From NCBI GenBank assembly GCA_039105265.1, contig JAPFFF010000003.1:5890001-5954000 (forward strand): DNA of 64,000 nucleotides. Reading direction: 5' to 3'. The position numbers were made by a program, and so were the translations under genes. The stretch comes from Tritrichomonas musculus. Its lineage: Eukaryota > Parabasalia > Tritrichomonadida > Tritrichomonadidae. The notes below the pieces were generated by a model, which made no database searches, was not told the origin of the DNA, and worked only from the letters and a program-made list of their open reading frames with translations. Shown here one piece after another: positions 1 to 10,100 of the stretch. How positions within the stretch are numbered: the stretch's first letter is position 1; each line of letters begins with the position of its first letter.

Positions 1-2373
1 TATTCAAGTGCGAACGATCGTTTGTTTCGAAGTAAGGGTGTTGATCCTATTCTTTCTTCAATTTCGCCTCCGAAATCGTCAAGTGGGACAACTATATCAA
101 CAATTGCTGAAAGCATTGCAAAAAGCCTTTTGGAAAGCGATAGTGGTAAAAATGAATCGTCGGATGAATATTCAGAGGAAGAAGAAATAAATCAAAAAGA
201 AAGTGTTGATAAAAACGAAATTAAAAAAGAAAACGAAATAAGCCAAGCAGATAAAAATATACAAGACACATCCGAAAAGCAAGAATTTATAGAATCATCA
301 ATTGATGTAAATGAAAAAAATGATATCAATTTCAAATTAGAAAAAAATGTTTCCAACGATTCATCATCATATGAATATTTTGAAGAGGAAGAAGAAATTG
401 ATGAGAAAAAAGTTCTTTTTCAGAAAATTGAACGAGAACAAGAAAAGGAAAAAGAGAAAAGAAAAAGAGAAGAGGAAGAAGAAAAAGAAATAAAAGAAAA
501 GATAAATTTACTAAATATAGAAATTATACAGCCGAATCAGGATTATAATAAAAGTATGAGCAGTGAAGATTTTAATGATAAAGACTCTTTTACTTCAAAG
601 TATGAAATTATCGAAACTGAACCCGAAACTGAAAAAATAAAAATAAACGCAGAGAACATCGAAATAGGTCAGGAAAAAATAGAAATTAATTCTGAAAACG
701 TAGAAGATGAAAAAACAAAAACTGGTAACTTGTCAATTGATCTAAAACCCAAAAATTTGTTATCGACAATTCGACATAGCACTGATTCATTGTCATCATC
801 TTCATCGGTCTCTCCAATATCTTCACCAATCAAGAATTCAAATAAAAAAGCAAAACCAAAACAACAACATCATTCAATTTTCGATTATACATCACCAACT
901 AGATATAATCTGAAAACCCCAGATTCACGTTTGTCCAAAAAAAGCCCAAAACAAAAAAAGAAAGCAATTACGAATGTTGCAGAAATAAATGATAGGGAAA
1001 CTTTTAGAGATTATATAAATGGTAAATTAGATTCTAATAAACCTCAAAAAGACAATTACTTATATTTCATGATTCATAGGAAACGTTATGATTCCTATTT
1101 ATCTCATCAAGAAGTTGTAGAAATATGTGAAAGATTGCTTTCAGCTCCGCCTGGAAAAAAAAATAACCTTGATAATCCCGGTGATATTTCTCTAATAATT
1201 GAAGAATTGAAAAGAATGAAAGTTGAATCAATAACAAATAGTGACTATTCAAGAGGTAAAAAAATAGAAGATTTAATCAATAGTTTAAGAATTCAATATC
1301 GAACGCTTGACAGAGAGATGTTTCATAAAGCGTCGTTAAAAACACTTGAAAAAAAGCTTGATGATATCAAAAGTCAAATTGTTGAAATGAATGGCAAGTA
1401 TGAATTCTTTTTTAGTCATTCTGGTTTATAACTATGCTATAATTGATTTTTTTAATAATTTATGAGATTTTTAAAATAGGAAAAAGTTAAAGGAGTTTAG
1501 TCCTATATATATTCCATTTATCAATATTAGTTCATATGCAAATAAAAGCATATTTCATGCCTAAATTATGTTAATCATTATAATAAGAATTCTAGAAAAT
1601 CTCATATAATCGAAAACTTTACAGAAATGATTATGCATTTTTATTTACCAGAATGATTATAATTTTTTTATTCATTTTACTAACATAGTAGGATTAAAGA
1701 AGAAGATTATCAAGAGAATGAAAAATTTAAAGCGAATCTAGCTGAACTTGGGGTTAAGCATCAAAATCAACTCCAAGATTTAGAAGATTCATGGCGTGGT
1801 CCACAAAAAATGCGAAAATATAATAAAAGAAGTTCAACTTTATTAAATGGACAATATATAGAGCGTAATTTAGCATTGATAGGTGAATATGATGAAGCAA
1901 ATGTTGTTCATCAAATCAACAAACGAAACGAAAAAATTGAATCTCGAAGGAAGCATCAAGTTTTGAATAGTTCTTTTGAAAATGCGAGATCCACTATGAT
2001 ATCAGAACAAGGTAAAGAAAAAGAGCGCGTGATAAATCTTCAACAAGACGAGAAAAAGTACAAAAAAGTTCTACAAAAGAAAAACTTAGAAGTTTTACAA
2101 AAAAGAAAATCAGTACTTGAAATCCAAATGGCTGACGAGTCAAATATTGACAACTTTATTGCTAAAAAGTTCAAAAAAGATAAATCTAATGTTCTTCCGA
2201 TATCAGTAGCTCTTACAATAAGTGATGAATTAGTTCCAACTTCACCAGGAACAGCAAGAGACATTGAAAACTTAAATAACTTCATTGCTAAGCCAATAAC
2301 TTCCCCTCTTCCACTGCCTCCTTTAACAATTTCTCAATTAAAAAAGCAAAAGAAGAAATCAACTGTTAAATAG
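1..2373 (+). CDS. Coiled-coil protein, 5' end outside window, one intron
   Basis: The frame is already open at base 1, so the start lies upstream. Exon 1 ends at 1397 and exon 2 runs 1689-2373; joining them keeps the frame (codon split AA|T) and removes the stop at 1429-1431. The first roughly 300 visible residues are Glu/Lys/Asn/Ser-rich and probably disordered. A more conserved-looking helical part follows (about bases 980-2180), charged and heptad-like across the splice junction, which suggests one continuous coiled coil. The C-terminus is Pro/Ser/Thr-rich and Lys-rich. I do not recognise the family. A frame open without a stop from 1687 upstream of the ATG at 1810 supports exon 2 being a continuation, not a separate gene. 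Without splicing this would be two adjacent ORFs, which is the alternative. Confidence 0.75.
1398..1688 (+). other. Spliceosomal intron, 291 bp
   Basis: The 5' end reads GTATGA and the 3' end reads ACTAACATAG. Parabasalid introns are known for a 5' GTAYGT-like site and a 3' signal in which the branch-point sequence ACTAAC is fused to the terminal AG (ACTAACACACAG in Trichomonas vaginalis). Removal joins two coding blocks in frame. The interior is AT-rich with stops in the relevant frames. The 3' signal is two bases shorter than the T. vaginalis consensus. RNA evidence is not available here. Confidence 0.72.
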
Positions 2374-2817
2374 CAAATCAGATTTATGCGAGCTTTATGT
2401 TATTAATTTGTTTATATTAAAATATATTTTATACATTATTTTACAATCTAATTTTTTAATAAATCTAGATTTTATTCAGTAAAAAAGTAATATCATGATA
2501 TGATTCTAAAGATAATGTTGCTCGGTACACATTTGCTCTGCTATTATTCATGTTTTTGTTTTTAACATTATTAAAACTCACAATAAATATGAATTATTTA
2601 ATTTGAAAGCCGCATCTACTGATTTGTAAATTATCATTCTAATATGAAAAAAGAAGAATTGATTTAAGATCATTTATGGATTCACCTATGTAAACTATTG
2701 AAAAAGGAAAAAAAATATGATAATAATTTCACTCTATTTATGGATGCGCATATTTGTATTATAAGGACAATTTAAGAAAGTGACCAAATGCTTATACAAA
2801 TAAATAGTCATTAATGA
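2374..2817. other. Convergent intergenic spacer
   Basis: AT-rich, no ORF with coding character. It separates the 3' ends of the plus-strand coiled-coil gene and the minus-strand Dus gene. I see no RNA gene or repeat. Confidence 0.5.
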
Positions 2818-3981
2818 TTAAATGTGGAAAAGGTCTTCATCATACAAAATTTGCTGAAAAGCTTCTACTGTTTTCGCTTTATTCAAACGACGATAGCCGA
2901 TTGAATTTGAGATTTCTTGTTGTTTACTCAGCATTTCAAGCAAGTAGAATCTGCACTCGTTCATTGAACAGTTGTTCTCAACGCAGATATCAACGAATCG
3001 TCGAGCATTTGAAGTTGCAACAGATGCGTTGAAATCAGCGACAGTTTCAGATTGAAAAACTCTCGGATTTTTCAGAGCTTCACTCGAGATCATTACTGAG
3101 TCACAGTTGACAATCTGCATCATTTTGTATCCTTCACTTCTTGACTTGATTCCTCCATTTCCAACTTTGGCGATATCGTTATTAGAAGGCCGCGACAACT
3201 CGTCAAAAACAATTTTCATTTCATCATACTTCACTTCACCTTTATGACGATTTTTCTTTGGCCTTCCGTGAAGGATGATTGCAGATGCGCCGGCCATCTG
3301 GCAAGCAGAAGCAAAGTGAATTGTCTCATGAATATTCTTCTTCTCAAAATTCACATCATCGTCATTTTTTATATCACAATTCATGTCATTTTTATCAGAT
3401 TTAATTTTCAGAGGCTTTTCGACTTTTTGAGTGTGCTCGAATGTTTCAATTTCATTGTTCTCATCTTGCTCAGGATTGTCTTTGTTTTCCTCGTCGAAAA
3501 TTCTAAATTTGACTGAAAGAGGAAGAGTTGGAGGGAAGTTTCTTCTCAAAGTTGAAATGATGTCATAAATGATTTCAGGAGAATTCATTAACGCGCTTCC
3601 TCTTCCTTTGCTCGTTGCAAAGTTTGAAGGACAACCGCAATTTATGTCTATTGCACTAACAAATGGATAGATCTTTTCAACTGCTCTAACCGCTTTTGAC
3701 GAATCATTTGAAAATAATTGGAAAATTAGTTTCCCTTTTTCTTTCTCATTCGTTCTAAACATAATCTCATTTTTGGAAGGGTTTCCTAAATAAAATATGT
3801 TATTTCCATCTACTTGTGACGCAATGACTGCTTCGCAATTAATTGCTGGACCAAATACTCCATCAGCTCCGCATTCAAGACAAAGTAAGCGGAAAGGAAG
3901 ATTTGAAACTTTCATCATTGGCCCTGCAAAAAATTTATTCCGATAAAAATCTGAAGGTAGATGTTGTTCTCTTTGATCCAT
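2818..3981 (-). CDS. tRNA-dihydrouridine synthase (Dus2-like)
   Basis: FMN-dependent enzyme family that reduces uridine to dihydrouridine in the tRNA D-loop. The 387-residue product begins with the typical barrel start FFAGPMMKVSNLPFRLLCLE (residues 17-36). DINCGCPSNFATSKGRGSAL (112-131) is the Dus active-site loop; Cys117 in GCP is the expected catalytic acid. LSVKFRIF (155-162) is the following strand. After a charged, low-complexity insertion at about 163-218 the barrel resumes with SAIILHGR (233-240), VGNGGI (273-278) and the NPRVFQ helix (305-310), FMN-phosphate and barrel-closing motifs of the family. The loop and length look most like eukaryotic Dus2, but Dus1/3 cannot be excluded by eye. 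The ATG at 3981 is the first in frame. No C-terminal dsRNA-binding domain is seen. Confidence 0.88.
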   Translation of the reverse strand: MDQREQHLPSDFYRNKFFAGPMMKVSNLPFRLLCLECGADGVFGPAINCEAVIASQVDGNNIFYLGNPSKNEIMFRTNEKEKGKLIFQLFSNDSSKAVRAVEKIYPFVSAIDINCGCPSNFATSKGRGSALMNSPEIIYDIISTLRRNFPPTLPLSVKFRIFDEENKDNPEQDENNEIETFEHTQKVEKPLKIKSDKNDMNCDIKNDDDVNFEKKNIHETIHFASACQMAGASAIILHGRPKKNRHKGEVKYDEMKIVFDELSRPSNNDIAKVGNGGIKSRSEGYKMMQIVNCDSVMISSEALKNPRVFQSETVADFNASVATSNARRFVDICVENNCSMNECRFYLLEMLSKQQEISNSIGYRRLNKAKTVEAFQQILYDEDLFHI

Positions 3982-3990
3982 TCTAATTTT

Positions 3991-3996
3991 TAATGA
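3991..3996 (-). promoter_or_regulatory. Possible initiator (Inr) of the Dus gene
   Basis: Read on the minus strand this is TCATTA, 9 bases upstream of the ATG. T. vaginalis genes commonly have an initiator of the TCAYTW type within about 20 bases of the start codon. In sequence this AT-rich a hexamer can occur by chance, so this is weak. Confidence 0.3.
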
Positions 3997-4221
3997 CCAA
4001 ATTTCAATTCAAATTGTTTAGCAAATTATATCTTAATCTTTGATGTTTTAATTTTTATTATTTTATAATGATTAAGTTTATGTTGTTTTAAAAAAGTTCA
4101 TATCATTTCGAATTTTCCGTAAAATATGTTTTATTTATAATATGAAGTATCAAGAAATATATATATGTGTGTAGTTTTAAATTTAATCATAAATATCTCT
4201 ATATGTAATTAATTTTAACAA

Positions 4222-4872
4222 TTAGTAATCTTCTTCTTCATAAAAGTTATTATTATCTTCATTTGAATAATCACTTGGGTAAGCTCCGTCTCTTTCTGCA
4301 TTTGAATCTGACTCGCTTGTAGCTTCATCAGATGAAGTCAAAACATAGTTTTGAGGTACCATATTATTTAAATTCACTAATAATTCTGGACAATCAAAGC
4401 CATTTGTTACAATTTTTTCATCCTCATTATATTCATTTGCGTCTTTTGGAGGAAGCATATAAGTAGGAACTTGATCATCAAATAATCCGACAACTGTTTG
4501 GTTATAAGTATTAATATTTGTTTTTTGAGATTCGTATTGCTCACTAATATCTTTTGCAACGCTTTCAACGAATTCTGGATTGTTCAGCATAATGTTTTTA
4601 AAATCAATATTTTGACTTTCATCAAAAACCTCATCAGGAATTGGCGATTGCAACAATAAATTTTCCATATTAGGTGTGATCATTTTCTTTTCTGGTTGCC
4701 TCTCTTGTATGTAATTATGATTATCATTAATTCGAAGACTTATAAAATCACTAATTAAATCATACCCTTCCTGGTTTGGCTGATTTTTTGGTACTTTCTT
4801 TTTTTTACTAGCAAAAATCTTTTCAAATTCTTCATCGCTAAATCGTGGTTTCGAATTTGGATAATTATTCAT
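4222..4872 (-). CDS. Probable Iwr1-like RNA polymerase II nuclear import factor
   Basis: 216 residues from the ATG at 4872. The N-terminus is basic (FASKKKKVPK, residues 24-33), the middle is acidic and Asn-rich, and the C-terminal 30 residues contain ESDSNAERDGAYPSDYSNED followed by an acidic tail. That arrangement (DSN-E, a short gap, then a Y/P-DY-ED acidic block) resembles the Iwr1/SLC7A6OS transcription-factor domain, whose members escort RNA polymerase II into the nucleus. Only this short motif supports the call; the rest is not recognisable, so an unrelated acidic protein is possible. It is transcribed in the same direction as the Dus gene, 240 bases upstream of it. Confidence 0.45.
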   Translation of the reverse strand: MNNYPNSKPRFSDEEFEKIFASKKKKVPKNQPNQEGYDLISDFISLRINDNHNYIQERQPEKKMITPNMENLLLQSPIPDEVFDESQNIDFKNIMLNNPEFVESVAKDISEQYESQKTNINTYNQTVVGLFDDQVPTYMLPPKDANEYNEDEKIVTNGFDCPELLVNLNNMVPQNYVLTSSDEATSESDSNAERDGAYPSDYSNEDNNNFYEEEDY

Positions 4873-5611
4873 AATTTAAATGATGAAAAATACTCCTTTA
4901 AAAATATGAACAAATTTATATACAAATATTTGAATATGATTGAAAAAGTTTTGTTCAGTCATTGAAATTAAAAAATTTCAAATACTTTTCAAATATTCTG
5001 ACTTTTTTCTGTTTCTATCAGCAAAATTCATGATAAATGCTAAAATTTTAGTATAAATACATTTTTTAAATGAGTTCTTTACATATTATCAATTGACAAA
5101 AACGAATTTGATAGGAATTCTATTGAAACCTAATAAAACCTCAATTCAAATTCATTCAGTATATACATGGTTCAAACTTGGAAATGCTCTCTTATTAAAT
5201 TTTAACAGCCTGCACCGAATAGAGCATATGATATTATGATCTTGTTAATTTGGTTTTTCACAAGTATTAGTTCAATCTTAGCATTAAATTGATGATCATA
5301 TCTTTCTATTCGTCTTTCCTTCATTGAGAAAAAAAATTCATTAAAAGAATAATATTTTAAAGTTTAAAATCTTTTATCATGCTATTAATGAAAAATATAT
5401 GTTTTCGTTAATGCAAAGAAATACACCATCTTCGCTTGAAATTGGTAACCTTTTACTCTCGAGTTAATTGAACAATTACCAAAACTGAATGCCCATATTT
5501 ATAAATGCCCCGTCTAAAATAGCAAAGAAAAAGTCCAATCAGCACTTCAAGCAAGCAGCAAGCTTTGCAGAGTCCAACTTCAAGAGAATTTTCTTTTTCA
5601 CAATTTTTTTA
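4873..5611. other. Intergenic AT-rich DNA
   Basis: No ORF with coding character, no inverted repeat and no RNA gene that I can see. Its right part borders the transposase remnant and may be element-derived. Confidence 0.4.
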
Positions 5612-5999
5612 TTATGAGTAACCTCGATATTTAGGATTTTCTTCTTCCTGTTCATCAAGGTCTTCTGGGCTGTCTTTGTACCAATTCATCAAGTTTTGGA
5701 ATATTCCATGCTGATAACAAGTTTTCATGTGATATTTCTGTCCATATATTTACCAGATCTTTAGCTATCATTTCAAATCTTTCATATCCTGTGAAGATTC
5801 ACGAGCCAGATAAAGAATCCAATTTGGATTTCAAAATGCCAAAAATCCTTCTATCAAGTGGCTGATACTCACTTTTACCATTAGCTGGAACAAATATAAG
5901 TTCAATAAAGTGATCTTTTGCGAATTTCAAAACAGAAGCTGTACTGTGAGCTTTTAAACAATCCAATAATAGAGTGCAAGGTTGTTTATCTGATCAGTT
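5612..5999 (-). pseudogene. DDE (pogo/Tigger-like) transposase fragment
   Basis: Reading right to left on the minus strand, the first block contains TLLLDCLKAHST followed by LIFVPANGKSEYQPLDRR and IFGILKSK. This is the second catalytic Asp region and the (E/D)-QPLD segment of DDE_1 (pogo/Tigger) transposases. An in-frame TGA follows after about 65 codons. Reading continues, and a frameshift near 5700 is needed to reach an acidic tail (SPEDLDEQEEENPKYR) ending at TAA 5612-5614. The N-terminal half, including the first Asp and the helix-turn-helix, is missing. The fragment stops abruptly at about 6000, next to plus-strand Myb-like sequence. A clear relic, not a functional gene. Confidence 0.75.
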
Positions 6000-6023
6000 A
6001 GATGCTTGTGGTCTCATGAACAT

Positions 6024-6582
6024 CAATTGTTTTTAAGGAGAAAAGAGAAATGGACCACAGAAGAAACTAATTTACTGAAAAACATTCTCACAAGTGGTAA
6101 ATTAAAACCAAATTTTTCATTAATTGCACTATGTTTTCCAGGAAGAACTGGGCAACAAATCTATACCAAATTTTGGAAAGTGTTTGATACCAAAGAAGTT
6201 GTTAACCGTACGTTATCTTCCTCCAGAACAGGAAAAGTTAATTGATTCATTGTTAAATCAATGGATGGTCAACAATTCAGTAAATAAAAGTATTATAACA
6301 AACAGTAATATAATTCAGAATGACACATTTTTTTTTCATTTGATGAAAATGAATTTTTTAATTTTTTACATGAAAATAGCTCAAATAAAGGGGGAGGGGG
6401 TTCAAATGAATGAATTAATGAATTGCATTTCATTCCATGGCTCCAACACTTATTTTGCCTCATATGCTTTATCTAAACCAACTTCATTATTTATTATTAT
6501 TTTCGCACATGAAAATGCAACAACAAGCAGGAACATAACATGTGCATTTTTTATTGATTTATTTTCTAGATTTTCCAAATAG
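6024..6582 (+). pseudogene. Myb/SANT-like protein remnant, frameshifted
   Basis: From about 6024 the plus strand encodes KEKWTTEETNLLKNIL, a gap, then CFPGRTGQQIYTKFW, a recognisable Myb/SANT repeat (conserved Trp, acidic turn, recognition helix with GRT-QQ-TKFW). The frame stops at 6243-6245. The next frame carries a plausible continuation, YLPPEQEKLIDSLLNQWM, so a one-base change near 6210 has broken the gene. Later parts of the second frame, to 6582, look partly protein-like but I do not recognise them. The junction with the minus-strand transposase remnant at about 6000 suggests rearranged mobile-element debris. Confidence 0.6.
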
Positions 6583-7103
6583 TAAGTAAGATTCAGTTTT
6601 TTTTTTTTTTGATAAAGTATTGGCTTTTAGAACTTTACAATTGATACAATCCATGCAACTAAATTCACAATGCATAACATCTCTTGTTTTCGTCAATCTC
6701 TTATTTTATTTTGTTCCTCAAGCAAGCATAACAAAGCTTTACATTCACTGTTCAAATTTGATAAATGATTTCAAATTTTTAGAAATTGGAATTAAAACTA
6801 TTAAGGAAAACAGTATCTATTTAAAATTGTAATTCTATGAATTCATTTGTTAGTTAGCTCAAAAAGTTACGTTTTTTTTTTTTTCCACTGATTAGATATT
6901 TTACAATCAGTTATTATTTTTTATATAAGAAACAAATAGCATGTTATATAAAATAAAAATTATGATACTTCCGGCCCTTATATAAAAAATCGTTTAAAAA
7001 ATTTTTAGCTTTTGAAAAGAAAAGTTATATTAAACTTTTTTCTGGGAATAAATGGTCGATTTTTCGGGCTTATCGTTAAAATTTTCAATTTCTCCTATTT
7101 TTG
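6583..7103. other. Upstream region of the giant ORF
   Basis: AT-rich, with two poly-T runs (about 6599-6610 and 6871-6884). No coding signal. It must hold the promoter of the gene starting at 7104; I cannot name a specific element. Confidence 0.4.
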
Positions 7104-10100
7104 ATGTCAATACTGTCTGCTTCAGACAGTTCAGGTGGGACATCTAATTCGAAAAATCCTTTAATTATTGCTACCACTGCTTTTTGCTTTGATTTTTTCG
7201 AAGAGACTGAAAGTTCTCAAAATAATCGTAACGATATAACAAATAAAAAGCAATTTTCGATTAGTAATTACGATCTCGTTTCTTTTGATACAAATAAATG
7301 CGAACTTGAAAAACTACATAACGAATTGATTTTCAAAAATGATAATTCTTTTGTTAATTCATCTTCAATTTTGCCTATGAATTTTAAATTTGATCATAAA
7401 GATGATATTACTATTGCCCCTATCAGATTTGAAGATTTATTTGAGCCAACTTCAGATAACGATTTACTTCCAGTTTTATCCAAAAGTGATAATTTAACTG
7501 AAATAACAATAGAGCCAACTAAGGAAACTCAATCACAAAATAATGAAAAATTTCATGATCATACATCAACTCAATTTGAATTAAGTACCCCAGAATTTAT
7601 ATTATCAAAAGAAAATACGACAAACTTTGATGTTTCTGATGCAAACACATTAAATTCAACTCCATTTGATAATTATCATACAGAACCAATAGTTAACTTT
7701 GAGCTTTCAGAAATGACAGTATTCGACTCAAACTTAGAAAAAATTATTTTAAATGATCATTTATTCGAAATTTCCAATGAGCCAAATTATTTTGAAATTT
7801 CATCACAAGATGTCAGAAAGCTTCATCAAGAAAATAAAGCTTCTTCATCTAACGGTGAAGAAAATTCGGAACTTGAATCACCGATTCAACGACAGCCTCC
7901 TCAACTATTTTCGCATATTTATTCAATCGAAAATGTAATTCACGATATTTATTATCCAATAAATTTAACAGTTTTTAATAATTCTAGTACTCCAACAAAT
8001 TCCGAATTTGATGATAATGAAGACAGAAATCATGATTATGATGATAATAAAGTTACTTTGCAAATTGAAAGTTGTGAAAAATTGGATATCATTTCAGATC
8101 AAAGACCATTTAGCGAATTTGTTATGTCAGATCCTCAGTCATTTGTACAAGAATTGGATTCAAGCTTATTTGAGGATACTAACGAAGAAAATGTTAAAGA
8201 CAAAAATTCAAAATTGAATTTCAATTTTGTCCAAACCGATCATTTTGATTTGTTATTAGATTCATCAAAAGATCGTTCATTAGAGTACAATTTAACAAAT
8301 TCAATTATATATAGTCAAAATGATTCAACCAAATTTGACATTCAAAAGCCGCCTAACCAATTATCATTGATTCCTACTTCAAGCATTTTTGATTTTGCAG
8401 CTATCCAAAGTAATATACAAACTTCGACTCCAAGTCAAAGAGATATCATATCAAATGAGCCATTAAATTTGATTTTTGAGCAACAACAGCATACAGACAT
8501 TTATATAGAACCAATTTTATCATATATTTCTCCCTTTGAATGCTTTGATTTTGATCCAAATTTGACATCAGATACGTATCTTCATCATGAAGGACAAACG
8601 GAAGTTCCATTCAATAATGATGATAAAAAGATTAATGCTCTTTCATTATTTACCCAAAATGATCTTTTTACACAAGAACCATCACATATTGATGAATTTG
8701 AATCAAGAAAATCTAAAAAGGAAGTGGTACACTTTGCTTTGAGTGATTTATTTGTTGTTGATCATTGCATATCTGACGATGAATTACGTGAATTGCTCAA
8801 AATTGAAGAACCTTTGTTTGATATTGTTTCAAATTCGGAAATGGTTTCATTAAATATTTCTCCAAATGATAAGCATGATTCATTAGACATATCAGACATG
8901 TTTTCTCCAGATTGCTCTCAATATGCTCAAGAAATGACTCAATTCGAGCTCAGTCAGCCAAACTCTTTGCAATCATTTATTGATAACAATGAAAACAAAG
9001 GCACCGAAATGATTGTTGAAGAAGAAAGTGAAAATGAGATGAAAGATGATCTAGAGATTTGCTTTGTTGACGACTTCTGTCTCTCTGATAAAGGCCCGTT
9101 AGATACCTTTTCACTCCAGATGTCTGAAAATAATCAAATTTTCTCTCAGCAAGAAAAAGAATCACTTAAATCAGCAAATATTCAACTTTTCATTGAAGAA
9201 TTGGATTCATTCAATTTATATGAAGCTCCATCTTCTAATTTATCGTTCTTATTTAATGCACAGAATGTCAATGTTGATTCAGAGCCCAACTTCTTCCATC
9301 AGCAAGAAAAAGAGACGGAAAAAGATGACAAATCATTGTCTAAGCTAACTTTCAGCGACATTGAAGAAATAGACGCAAGCACATTAAATGCAAATTCTGT
9401 CGTTTTCGAAGAGAGTCCAATCACAGTTAACGCAAGCGTTCCTTATTCATTGTTATCTTCAGATTTGGCCATTTGTAATGACATGTTTACTGAAATTAAG
9501 CAAACAGAAGTTTCACTTGAATTCTCACACGAAAATGAATCAGTCGACGTCAATCCTGACATCTCTTTTATTGAGAGAAATCTTCAAGCCAGCTCGAGAA
9601 AAGGCAAAGAAAATGAAGAAGAAGAAGAAGAAGAGCAACAAAAACAAAGGAAAGAAAGAGTTGATCTTTCTTTGTCTGATTTTGAGTTAAATAAATTGAT
9701 TGAAGATGCAATCAATGAAAACGAAGCAGAAAGTTCAAATAAATACAATATTTCATCGATTGAACCAATCAATGTAATTTTATCTCAGCAACCAGAAGAA
9801 CTGCAAATCACCACTTCTCCAATTGAGTCAATTGTTTCTCGTACTGACTCAATCAGGCAGCCTTTGTCACTTTCTGAACCAACAATAAATGAAAGAAATG
9901 AAGAAGACAAAGAAAACCATCAAAATGAAGATCTTCAAATTGAAGAAGAAGAAGAAGAGCTGGAAAGTGATGTTCATAATGATGAGCTTCCATTGAAATC
10001 ACGCAATTTAAATGTTACTCTTCATATTAGTGAACCAGCAACTTTGGAAACACAGAACGAAGAAGATGACTCTGTTCTTGAGAAAAGTTCACAAAAAGTT

